Shown here piece after piece: positions 1 through 5,566 of a DNA stretch of 5,906 bases. Under the pieces are notes generated by a model. It did no database searches, was not told where the DNA came from, and saw only the letters and a list, made by a program, of their open reading frames with translations. Where the stretch lies: positions 1 to 5,906 of the forward strand of contig JAWLDB010000165.1 of assembly GCA_041686915.1 (NCBI GenBank). Direction: 5' to 3'. Source of the DNA: JAWLDB01 sp041686915. Its GTDB lineage: Bacteria > Bacillota > UBA994 > UBA5500. A program made the translations under genes and the position numbers. How positions within the stretch are numbered: position 1 is the first letter of the stretch; every line of letters begins with the position of its first letter.

Positions 1-348
1 CGTGGAATCATTGATTGGCGTATTCCTGCCGGGTTCATCGGTACTGCTGCTTTTATGACCTGGGTGTTTGGTGGTGCGGATGGACTGTTTGGAGGAGATC
101 CGCTTTTCCATGTCCTGGCCGGAGGCTTGCTGCTTGGCGCCTTCTTTATGGCGACTGACTGGGTTACTTCGCCGGTCACTAGAAAGGGCCGTCTGATCAT
201 GGGCATAGGGTGCGGACTAATCACTAGCATTATCCGTCTCTGGGGTGGATATCCAGAAGGTGTTACCTACTCCATCTTGATCATGAACGCTGCAACTCCG
301 TTGATAGACCGCTATACTCAGCCCCGCAAGTTCGGGGCAGGCCGATAG
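1..348 (+). CDS. rnfD: RnfD, ion-translocating Rnf complex membrane subunit (C-terminal part; 5' end outside window)
   Basis: The reading frame is open from the first base and ends at TAG, giving the last 115 residues of RnfD. RnfD is an integral membrane subunit of the Rnf complex (ferredoxin:NAD+ oxidoreductase coupled to Na+ or H+ transport) and carries a covalently bound flavin. The visible part has about four hydrophobic segments. It also has the family-typical C-terminal stretches FFMATDWVTSPVT, GIGCGLITSIIRLWGGYPEGV and PLIDRYTQPRKFG. The flavin-attachment Ser/Thr motif of the family lies further upstream and cannot be checked here. The gene is followed after only 12 bp by rnfE, so rnfG, normally located between them, is not there. 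Identity is firm from these motifs and from the neighbours; the true start is outside the window. Confidence 0.95.
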   Translation, partial: RGIIDWRIPAGFIGTAAFMTWVFGGADGLFGGDPLFHVLAGGLLLGAFFMATDWVTSPVTRKGRLIMGIGCGLITSIIRLWGGYPEGVTYSILIMNAATPLIDRYTQPRKFGAGR

Positions 349-354
349 GAGGGG
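347..354 (+). promoter_or_regulatory. Ribosome binding site of rnfE overlapping the rnfD stop codon
   Basis: AGGAGGGG begins inside the TAG stop codon of rnfD and lies about 6-8 bases before the rnfE ATG. The overlap suggests that termination on rnfD and initiation on rnfE are closely linked. It also shows directly that no gene fits between the two. Confidence 0.75.
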
Positions 355-360
355 TACAAA

Positions 361-957
361 ATGAACTTTGCCAAAGAATTCAGCAAAGGTATCTTAAAAG
401 AGAACCCCATTTTCAGCCTCTTGCTCGGTATGTGTCCTACGCTGGCTGTAACAACAGCTGCGGTAAATGGGTTGGGTATGGGATTGGCAACGACGGCAGT
501 TCTGCTTGCTTCTAATGTGATAATCTCGCTTATACGCAATGTGGTACCGGACAAAATACGTATTCCCATCTATATCGTAGTTATTGCAAGCTTTGTAACC
601 ATTGTGGACCTGTCCATGGCAGCATTTGTGCCATCGCTGCACAAGGTGTTGGGATTGTTCATCCCCTTGATTGTTGTTAACTGTATTATTCTTCAGCGGG
701 CGGAAGCTTTTGCTTCCAGAAATGGTATCATCGGTTCTGCTGCAGATGGCCTGGGCATGGGTTTAGGCTTCACTGTTGCCTTGATCATCCTCGGTAGCAT
801 CCGTGAGGTACTGGGTGCTGGCACATGGTTTGGTCTGTCATTGTTCGGCGCTGGCTTCCAGCCTATGTTAATGATGATCTTGGCTCCTGGTGCGTTTCTG
901 ACCCTGGGCCTGCTGATTGGTCTACTCAACTACTTGCGCATGCGGCGCGAGGCTTAA
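361..957 (+). CDS. rnfE: RnfE, ion-translocating Rnf complex membrane subunit
   Basis: This 198-residue protein is a complete RnfE, one of the two homologous six-helix membrane subunits (RnfA and RnfE) of the Rnf complex. RnfA and RnfE sit together in the membrane, and in characterised Rnf/Nqr-type complexes conserved cysteines from both hold an intramembrane iron-sulfur centre. Here the expected cysteines are present: Cys25 in LLLGMCPTLAVT and Cys108 in PLIVVNCIILQRAEAFASRNG. About six hydrophobic stretches cover the protein, with a conserved GSIREVLGAGTW loop near residues 145-157. Length matches the family (about 195-230). The start is the ATG after a strong AGGAGG site. It lies directly downstream of rnfD, where rnfG would be expected first, and 12 bp upstream of rnfA. 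Whether the complex moves Na+ or H+ cannot be told from this. Confidence 0.97.
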   Translation: MNFAKEFSKGILKENPIFSLLLGMCPTLAVTTAAVNGLGMGLATTAVLLASNVIISLIRNVVPDKIRIPIYIVVIASFVTIVDLSMAAFVPSLHKVLGLFIPLIVVNCIILQRAEAFASRNGIIGSAADGLGMGLGFTVALIILGSIREVLGAGTWFGLSLFGAGFQPMLMMILAPGAFLTLGLLIGLLNYLRMRREA

Positions 958-969
958 GGGGGGAAGGAC

Positions 970-1551
970 ATGGGTAATCTGGTCGTCATATTTATCGGTG
1001 CTATACTAATCAACAACTTCGTTCTGTCACGCTTCCTTGGCATTTGTCCTTTTCTTGGTGTATCCAAGCAAGTTGAAACGGCCACTGGAATGGGTCTGGC
1101 AGTTACGTTCGTAATGACCGTGGCATCAGCTGTCACTTGGGTTGTTCAAACCTACGTGCTGCAACGTTTTGACTTGATGTACCTGCAAACGATTGCCTTT
1201 ATCCTGGTTATCGCATCCTTGGTACAGTTTGTAGAAATGGTTATTCAAAAATCGAGCCCAACACTCTATCAGGCTTTGGGCGTATACCTACCACTCATCA
1301 CTACCAACTGTGCGGTACTTGGCGTGACCATTCTGAACATCGATAGCAGTTACAACTTGTTAGAGTCCATGGTGCACGGTTTCTCTGCAGCCATTGGATT
1401 CTCGCTGGCCATCATTATCTTTGCAGGTATCCGCGAACGGTTGGAATTCGCCAACATACCTAAGCCGTTTCAGGGGTTCCCAATTGCTCTGATTACAGCC
1501 AGCTTGCTCTCAATCGCGTTCCTGGGCTTCCAGGGACTGCAATTGCTCTAG
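970..1551 (+). CDS. rnfA: RnfA, ion-translocating Rnf complex membrane subunit
   Basis: This 193-residue protein is RnfA, the membrane partner of RnfE with opposite topology in the family. Diagnostic stretches are NNFVLSRFLGICPFLGVSK near the N-terminus, with Cys26, and GVYLPLITTNCAVLGVT, with Cys114. These are the family cysteines that with the RnfE pair bind an iron-sulfur centre inside the membrane. Conserved FAGIRERLE follows near residues 155-163. Roughly six hydrophobic helices are visible and the length is exactly typical. The ATG is preceded by a long purine run (AAGGGGGGAAGGA) that starts within the rnfE stop codon region, so translation of rnfE and rnfA is probably linked. rnfB follows after 15 bp. 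Confidence 0.97.
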   Translation: MGNLVVIFIGAILINNFVLSRFLGICPFLGVSKQVETATGMGLAVTFVMTVASAVTWVVQTYVLQRFDLMYLQTIAFILVIASLVQFVEMVIQKSSPTLYQALGVYLPLITTNCAVLGVTILNIDSSYNLLESMVHGFSAAIGFSLAIIIFAGIRERLEFANIPKPFQGFPIALITASLLSIAFLGFQGLQLL

Positions 1552-1566
1552 GCAGGGGGTGAAAGA

Positions 1567-2550
1567 ATGAGCGAAGGTATTCAATCTATTGTTACTGCTG
1601 TTGGCGCTCTAGGTGGGTTCGGCCTGCTCTTCGGTGCGGGTTTGGCCTATGCGTCGAAGAAGTTTGCTGTTGAAACAGACCCACGCGTTGCTGAGGTCAT
1701 GGGCGTCTTGCCTGGCGCCAACTGTGGCGCTTGTGGCTACCCTGGGTGCAGTGGATATGCCGATGCCGTAGTCAAAGGAGCTGCTACCAACCGTTGTCCT
1801 GTAGGTGGTGCAGGCCTGGTAACCAAGCTCAGTGAGATTATGGGCGTGACAGGGGATGCTCCAGGGCAGCGCATGGTTGCCACAGTGCATTGCGTAGGCG
1901 GTGAGGCAGAATGCGGTCCGCGCTTTGTTTATGACGGCGTCAAGACATGTCAGGCGGCTCAAGTCATTGGTGGCGGCGATAAGTCTTGCACGTTCGGTTG
2001 CCTTGGTTACGGCGATTGCGCAGGTGTGTGTCCCTTTGGAGCAATCGTCATGGATGAGAATAACCTGCCGGTCATTGATGAAGAGAAGTGCACGGGCTGT
2101 GAAAAGTGCGTAGTAACCTGCCCGCGCTCCGTAATCGCCATGAGGCCTGACAACAGCCTTGTTCAGGTGCGTTGTAAGTCTCAGGATAAGGGCGTTGCTG
2201 TTCGTAAGACATGCAAAACCGGGTGCATAGCCTGCAATCTGTGTGTTAAGGCATGTCCGTTCGACGCCATCAAGGTCGAGAACAACCTGGCGATTATCGA
2301 TTACAGCAAGTGCACAAACTGTGGGCTGTGTGTAGCCAAGTGTCCGACCAAGGTAATCAAAGGACAACTGGAGAACCGTCCGAAGGCAGTTATCCAGGAT
2401 GGCTGCATCGGATGTACCATCTGTAAGAAAGTCTGTCCAGTTGACGCCATATCGGGTGAACTCAAGTCAGCACACTTGGTAGATGCAGAGAAGTGTGTCA
2501 GCTGTGGGGCATGTGTTACTAAATGTCCGAAGAAAGTAATCAAAATGTGA
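1567..2550 (+). CDS. rnfB: RnfB, polyferredoxin subunit of the Rnf complex (long clostridial type)
   Basis: RnfB accepts electrons from reduced ferredoxin and passes them into the Rnf membrane core. The 327-residue product starts with one hydrophobic anchor (about residues 8-29). A Fes-type cluster domain follows with Cys53, 56, 61 and 77 (NCGACGYPGC...RCPVGG). Next comes a chain of ferredoxin motifs: 141/145/151/155, 175/178/181/185, 220/223/226/230, 249/252/255/259, 280/283/286/290 and 310/313/316/320. That is seven four-cysteine sets by motif, plus Cys109, 116, 128, 203 and 216, for 33 cysteines in total. Proteobacterial RnfB is only about 190 residues with a single double-ferredoxin domain, so this is the extended form known from clostridia and acetogens. 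The start ATG has an AGGGGGTG site upstream. It is the last gene of the operon, with a tandem TGA-TAG stop followed by a terminator. Confidence 0.97.
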   Translation: MSEGIQSIVTAVGALGGFGLLFGAGLAYASKKFAVETDPRVAEVMGVLPGANCGACGYPGCSGYADAVVKGAATNRCPVGGAGLVTKLSEIMGVTGDAPGQRMVATVHCVGGEAECGPRFVYDGVKTCQAAQVIGGGDKSCTFGCLGYGDCAGVCPFGAIVMDENNLPVIDEEKCTGCEKCVVTCPRSVIAMRPDNSLVQVRCKSQDKGVAVRKTCKTGCIACNLCVKACPFDAIKVENNLAIIDYSKCTNCGLCVAKCPTKVIKGQLENRPKAVIQDGCIGCTICKKVCPVDAISGELKSAHLVDAEKCVSCGACVTKCPKKVIKM

Positions 2551-2568
2551 TAGATTACTGCTAACGGT

Positions 2569-2602
2569 ACCCCAGATGCCAGAAAGGCGTCTGGGGTCTT
2601 TT
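2569..2602 (+). terminator. Intrinsic terminator of the rnf operon
   Basis: ACCCCAGATGCC (2569-2580) pairs with GGCGTCTGGGGT (2586-2597) to give a 12-bp stem with one G-U pair and a 5-base AGAAA loop. TCTTTT follows directly. It lies 19 bp after the rnfB stop and separates the rnf operon from the downstream cluster. Confidence 0.9.
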
Positions 2603-2710
2603 GCTATTGTCGCCAAAAAATCTGGCATAGCCACAGTTTAAATTGCAGCAATACTACCGAAAATAAATGATGGAACCATTGTGCCATAGTGTAGCTCTCC
2701 TTGCTGCCTG

Positions 2711-2719
2711 TGATAAAAT
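2711..2719 (+). promoter_or_regulatory. Candidate extended -10 promoter for the DUF4321-maf-radC-mreB cluster
   Basis: TGATAAAAT fits the TGn + TATAAT extended -10 pattern with five of six -10 bases matching. No good -35 is seen at 16-18 bp (the bases there read GTAGCT), which is tolerated by extended -10 promoters. It sits after the rnf terminator and ahead of the next gene, where a promoter is expected. A weaker alternative is TTATAT at 2745-2750 with TTAACG at 2721-2726. Confidence 0.4.
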
Positions 2720-2823
2720 ATTAACGTACGGTCATTTGCTGCATTTATATGGCAATTGCTGTACCCTCATAAACATAGGTTTCATTGGCGAATCCAAGGG
2801 CGGGCACGAAAATCATCTGCATC

Positions 2824-2829
2824 GGGGGT
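2824..2829 (+). promoter_or_regulatory. Ribosome binding site that decides the DUF4321 start
   Basis: GGGGGT is placed 6-7 bases before the ATG at 2836. The frame is open further up to a TTG at 2785, but that codon has no comparable site, and the extra 17 residues do not resemble the start of a membrane protein of this family. The ATG at 2836 is therefore preferred. Confidence 0.65.
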
Positions 2830-2835
2830 AAGTGT

Positions 2836-3087
2836 ATGCGCAAAGGTAAGAGTATGTGGGTTTTGCTACTGTTTCTCGTAATAGGCTCCTTTCTGGGAAG
2901 TCTACTGGGACAAGCTTTGGGTCCCCTGCTGCCATTCTTGACGCTGTCCAGCAAGGCTTACGGGATCAATCCTCCGTTCGTGCTAAGCCTGGACATGTTT
3001 ACGCTCACCTTTGGTTTTACGTTCCGGCTAACGGTTGCAGGCGTACTTGGTTTGTTCATCGCCTTGCTGATATATCGGCGCATATGA
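2836..3087 (+). CDS. DUF4321 family small membrane protein
   Basis: This 83-residue protein matches what I know of the DUF4321 family: short Firmicutes membrane proteins of unknown function that are often encoded next to maf, radC and mreB. It has a short basic start (MRKGKS). A first hydrophobic segment at about residues 8-28 is rich in Gly and small residues (FLVIGSFLGSLLGQALG). A polar/aromatic middle ends in DMFTLTFGFTF, a second membrane segment runs from about 66 to 80, and the C-terminus is basic (RRI). The last codons overlap the maf start by 4 bp (ATGA), so maf translation is probably coupled to it. An in-frame ATG at 2854 is an alternative start. The position in a cell-shape operon suggests, but does not show, an envelope-related role. 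Confidence 0.8.
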   Translation: MRKGKSMWVLLLFLVIGSFLGSLLGQALGPLLPFLTLSSKAYGINPPFVLSLDMFTLTFGFTFRLTVAGVLGLFIALLIYRRI

Positions 3088-3647
3088 TGGACAAGGTGAT
3101 ACTAGCGTCATCCTCACCACGTCGTAGCGAGCTTCTGCAGCAGATCGGGGTGGGTTTTACAGTGGTTCCGAGCGAGTTCAAAGAGCTTACTCATGCGGAT
3201 GCACCGCAGGACTTGGTGGTAATAAACGCCCTCGGCAAGGCTAAGCAAGTGGCTAGCACAATGCCGAGCGGCATCGTGTTGGGCGCGGACACTGTTGTAG
3301 TACTCGGTAATGATATCCTAGGCAAGCCCCAGGACCGTCACAATGCGCAGATAATGTTGGAACGGCTTTCTGGCAGATGGCATGAAGTTGTTACCGGGGT
3401 CGCGCTGGTCGATGCGAAGACAGGACGGGAATTGGCCGACGCGGTTACAACCAGAGTGCATATGCGTCCGATCACTCCTGGTGAGCTAAGCAGTTATCTT
3501 GATACCGATGAGCCCTATGACAAGGCAGGAGCTTACGGCATTCAAGGGATGGCTGCCAGGTTCATCGACCGAATTGAGGGCTGTTACTCCAATGTGGTTG
3601 GCCTTCCACTAAGCCGGCTCTGTGAACTGCTGGCTTCCTTCAGCTAG
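3084..3647 (+). CDS. maf: Maf family nucleoside triphosphate pyrophosphatase (dTTP/UTP type)
   Basis: Maf proteins hydrolyse non-canonical or excess nucleoside triphosphates to the monophosphate and pyrophosphate. The 187-residue sequence has the family signature SSSPRR (residues 9-14), the catalytic-type Asp69 in GADTVV, KPQD (81-84) and a C-terminal NVVGLPL. The stretch DKAGAYGIQG (146-155) is as in the YhdE/Maf group that acts on dTTP and UTP. It differs from the YceF group (m7GTP), which carries a different sequence there. The start is at the ATG overlapping the DUF4321 stop (ATGA); the next codon is also ATG (3087) and cannot be excluded. The frame is open for 76 further codons upstream, but that part lies over DUF4321 and reads as non-native sequence. 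No strong ribosome binding site is present, which fits translational coupling. Confidence 0.93.
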   Translation: MMDKVILASSSPRRSELLQQIGVGFTVVPSEFKELTHADAPQDLVVINALGKAKQVASTMPSGIVLGADTVVVLGNDILGKPQDRHNAQIMLERLSGRWHEVVTGVALVDAKTGRELADAVTTRVHMRPITPGELSSYLDTDEPYDKAGAYGIQGMAARFIDRIEGCYSNVVGLPLSRLCELLASFS

Positions 3648-3664
3648 TTAGTTATGGTAAACTC

Positions 3665-3673
3665 TAAGGAGGT
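3665..3673 (+). promoter_or_regulatory. Very strong ribosome binding site of radC
   Basis: TAAGGAGGT is an almost complete complement of the 16S rRNA 3' end, placed 5 bases before the radC ATG. It is the best site in the window and contrasts with the coupled maf start upstream. Confidence 0.8.
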
Positions 3674-3678
3674 CCAGC

Positions 3679-4362
3679 ATGAATAAATCGCTTACTATCA
3701 AAGAACTACCTGAACACTTAAGGCCGCGTGAACGCATGCTGGCAGAAGGACCTCACAAGCTTTCGGAAGCTGAACTACTCGCAATCATCTTTGGCATAGG
3801 CCAACGCGGCCAATCGGCGGTGCAGCTGGCTCAAAACCTTCTGGCCAAGGCAGGAGGGTTGCGTGGGCTATTTGACCGTTCTGTAGAAGAGTTGCAGCAG
3901 GAGTCGGGCATTGGTCTAGCCAAGGCATGCCAGCTGAAGGCAGTCATTGAACTGGCTATTCGAACCGCTAGCAGCTTCGAACAGCAAGTCAGTATTAAGC
4001 AGCCAGCTGATGTGGGCAGGTTGTTGATGCCCCGCTTTCAGATGTTGAAGCATGAGGAATTTGTCGCCCTGCTGCTGGACACGAAGAACAAGGTGCTATC
4101 CATTGAGGACATCTCCAAGGGCAGTCTCAATGCCTCAATTGTACACCCGCGGGAAGTGTTTAAAACAGCCATCCGTCGCAGTGCGGCAGCAATCATCGTT
4201 GCCCACAATCACCCTAGCGGGGACCCGAGTCCCAGCCGTGAAGACATTGATGTTACACGTCGGCTGACCGAGGCCGGAAAGATTATTGGAATTGAGGTTT
4301 TAGACCACATCGTTTTTGGTGATGGTAAAACTGTAAGTATGCGAGAAAAGGGCTTAGTCTAA
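3679..4362 (+). CDS. radC: RadC family JAMM-domain protein
   Basis: The 227-residue protein has the two-part RadC layout. An N-terminal helix-hairpin-helix-like region (about 60-95, with ESGIGLAKACQLKAVIELA) is followed by a C-terminal JAMM/MPN+ domain. The metal site pattern HxH-x7-S-x2-D is complete: His176, His178, Ser186 and Asp189 within HNHPSGDPSPSRED. The VHPREVF segment (155-161) and LDHIVFGDG near the end are also typical. RadC was once thought to be a DNA repair protein, but that assignment is doubtful and its true role is unsettled, so no firm function is given. One divergence is that the usual LRTG motif after the AELLAII helix reads FGIGQRGQ here (38-45), without the arginine. 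Length is normal. Its place between maf and mreB is the same as in Bacillus. mreB follows after 20 bp. Confidence 0.95.
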   Translation: MNKSLTIKELPEHLRPRERMLAEGPHKLSEAELLAIIFGIGQRGQSAVQLAQNLLAKAGGLRGLFDRSVEELQQESGIGLAKACQLKAVIELAIRTASSFEQQVSIKQPADVGRLLMPRFQMLKHEEFVALLLDTKNKVLSIEDISKGSLNASIVHPREVFKTAIRRSAAAIIVAHNHPSGDPSPSREDIDVTRRLTEAGKIIGIEVLDHIVFGDGKTVSMREKGLV

Positions 4363-4382
4363 AGCTCAAGGGGGCCAACAGG

Positions 4383-5414
4383 ATGAGTAATATCGTACAG
4401 AGACATTTCTCCAAAGACCTAGGGATTGATCTGGGAACGGCCAATTCCCTAGTCTTTGTCAAAGGAAAAGGCATCGTACTAAATGAACCGTCGGTTGTTG
4501 CTATCAAGCGGGATACTGGAGAGGTTATGGCGGTTGGTGAGGAAGCGAAACAGATGGTCGGCCGCACACCCGGCAACATTATCGCTATCAGGCCACTGAA
4601 GGACGGAGTAATCGCTGACTTTGACACCACCCAGAAAATGCTGCAGAGTTTCATCGTAAAAGCTTCGAAAGGTCCGAGACTGATCAAGCCGATGGTAGTT
4701 GTGTGCGTTCCCTCTGGGGTCACACCCGTTGAGGAGAGGGCAGTGTATGATGCAACCAAATCCGCAGGAGCACGCGAGGCTTTCATAGTGGAAGAACCAA
4801 TGGCTGCGGCGATTGGTGCCGGATTGCCGGTTGAGGAACCCACAGGCAACATGATTGTCGACATAGGTGGGGGTACTACGGAAGTAGCCGTGATTTCTCT
4901 TGGTGGTATAGTGACGCACAAGTCCATTCGCGTGGGCGGCGACGAGATGGATGATGCCATCATTAGCTATGTGAAGAAGCACTACAACATGATGATTGGT
5001 GAACGGACAGCCGAGGATACTAAGATGAGCATTGGGTCAGCTTATCTGCTGACGCAGGAAGAGCGCGCGGAAATCCGCGGTCGGGATCTAGTGTCTGGTC
5101 TCCCGAAGACCCTGGAGCTGACTTCTACCGAGGTTAGAGAGGCGCTTGCCGAGCCCATCCGGGCAATACTAGACGCGGTAAAATCCACGCTGGAACGTAC
5201 GCCACCGGAGCTGGCTGCAGATATCATGGATCGGGGCATTATGATGACAGGTGGCGGCTCCTTGCTACGAGGACTGGACAAGCTGATTATGGATGAAACC
5301 GGCATGCCCGTCCACATCGCGGAAGAACCGTTAGCCAGTGTTGCTTTGGGCACGGGCAAGGTGCTGGAAAACCCGGAGCTGCTCAAGCTGGTAGTGAATA
5401 CGATTAAGAGGTAA
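4383..5414 (+). CDS. mreB: Rod shape-determining protein MreB (bacterial actin)
   Basis: MreB is the actin-like ATPase that forms short membrane-bound filaments and guides the lateral wall synthesis machinery in rod-shaped cells, together with MreC, MreD and RodA/PBP2. The 343-residue product has all nucleotide-binding elements of the fold. These are phosphate 1 DLGTANS (16-22), the connect/catalytic segment VEEPMAAAIGAGLPV (136-150), phosphate 2 DIGGGTTEVAV (160-170), and the adenosine motif IMMTGGGSLLRGLD (286-299). The conserved IRPLKDGVIADF (69-80) is also intact. Length is standard (about 335-347). The ATG has an AAGGGGG site 8 bases upstream and lies 20 bp after radC, suggesting co-transcription. 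The gap to mreC (152 bp) is unusually long for this operon and contains a foldable leader. Confidence 0.98.
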   Translation: MSNIVQRHFSKDLGIDLGTANSLVFVKGKGIVLNEPSVVAIKRDTGEVMAVGEEAKQMVGRTPGNIIAIRPLKDGVIADFDTTQKMLQSFIVKASKGPRLIKPMVVVCVPSGVTPVEERAVYDATKSAGAREAFIVEEPMAAAIGAGLPVEEPTGNMIVDIGGGTTEVAVISLGGIVTHKSIRVGGDEMDDAIISYVKKHYNMMIGERTAEDTKMSIGSAYLLTQEERAEIRGRDLVSGLPKTLELTSTEVREALAEPIRAILDAVKSTLERTPPELAADIMDRGIMMTGGGSLLRGLDKLIMDETGMPVHIAEEPLASVALGTGKVLENPELLKLVVNTIKR

Positions 5415-5436
5415 CCGAACAAGTAAACAGTCTGGG

Positions 5437-5566
5437 AATGGGAGATAGGGCGGACCATACGTGACAGAAGACACGCATGGTCCTATTCCTGCTTATGAGA
5501 AACCTACCTAAAGGCAGCGATTCAGGGTAGACACCGCCGCAGCTCTTGCAGCTAGGCGCTCCTATT
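5437..5566 (+). ncRNA. Candidate structured RNA leader of mreC (unrecognised class)
   Basis: The mreB-mreC gap can be folded by eye into a closed multi-branch structure. A closing stem pairs AATGGGAG (5437-5444) with CTCCTATT (5559-5566), 8 bp with one G-U. Inside is a long hairpin (5452-5483). Next is a hairpin CTGCTT/AAGCAG-like (5489-5494 with 5512-5517, one G-U), whose loop bases CTACCT (5504-5509) can pair with GGGTAG (5525-5530) to make an H-type pseudoknot. Last comes a hairpin CGCC-gc-AGCT (5535-5544) with AGCT-a-GGCG (5550-5558), stacked directly on the closing stem. The element ends at the base before the ATG at 5567. I cannot match it to TPP, SAM, FMN, cobalamin, T-box, c-di-AMP, c-di-GMP or THF riboswitch cores. 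The pairing is seen in one sequence only, so part of it may be chance. Confidence 0.4.
5452..5483 (+). repeat. Long inverted repeat / hairpin in the mreB-mreC gap
   Basis: GGACCATACGTG (5452-5463) pairs with CACGCATGGTCC (5472-5483): 11 of 12 positions pair, with a single A-C mismatch and an 8-base loop ACAGAAGA. It starts 37 bp after the mreB stop. The bases that follow (TATTCCTGC) are not a T-run, so it does not look like an intrinsic terminator. It could block 3' exonucleases, act as an arm of the larger RNA fold, or be a protein-binding site. Confidence 0.65.

Larger units (their letters stand above)
2603..2835. other. Intergenic region between the rnf and DUF4321-maf-radC-mreB clusters
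   Basis: No convincing coding frame is seen on either strand here. The region is more AT-rich than the flanking genes. It holds the candidate promoter listed separately and a perfect odd palindrome ATTGCAGCAAT (2642-2652). TTGCTG occurs at 2701, 2736 and 2756, and its complement CAGCAA lies inside the palindrome. A transcript starting at the candidate promoter would carry a leader of about 110 bases before the DUF4321 start. I see no known riboswitch core in it. Confidence 0.5.

Noticed and set aside
1609..2367. A 252-codon open frame on the - strand across rnfB
   Set aside because: It is antisense to a clearly recognised gene; its translation has no domain features and it has no ribosome binding site. 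It arises from the codon pattern of the + strand gene.
2856..3083. N-terminal extension of Maf by 76 residues
   Set aside because: This stretch overlaps the DUF4321 gene in another frame, and Maf proteins normally begin a few residues before the SSSPRR motif, as they do from 3084 or 3087.
4283..4963. A 226-codon open frame on the - strand across the end of radC and mreB
   Set aside because: It is antisense to conserved genes, with a low-complexity Ser/Thr/Pro-rich translation and no recognisable domain.
5452..5492. The long hairpin after mreB as an intrinsic terminator
   Set aside because: No T-run follows the stem, and the next gene, mreC, belongs to the same functional unit.
5523..5540. 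Resemblance of CAGGGTAGACACCGCCGC to the T-box antiterminator sequence
   Set aside because: It does not match the T-box core closely, no specifier stem or AGUA-type loop is seen, there is no downstream terminator, and mreC is not an amino-acid-related gene.
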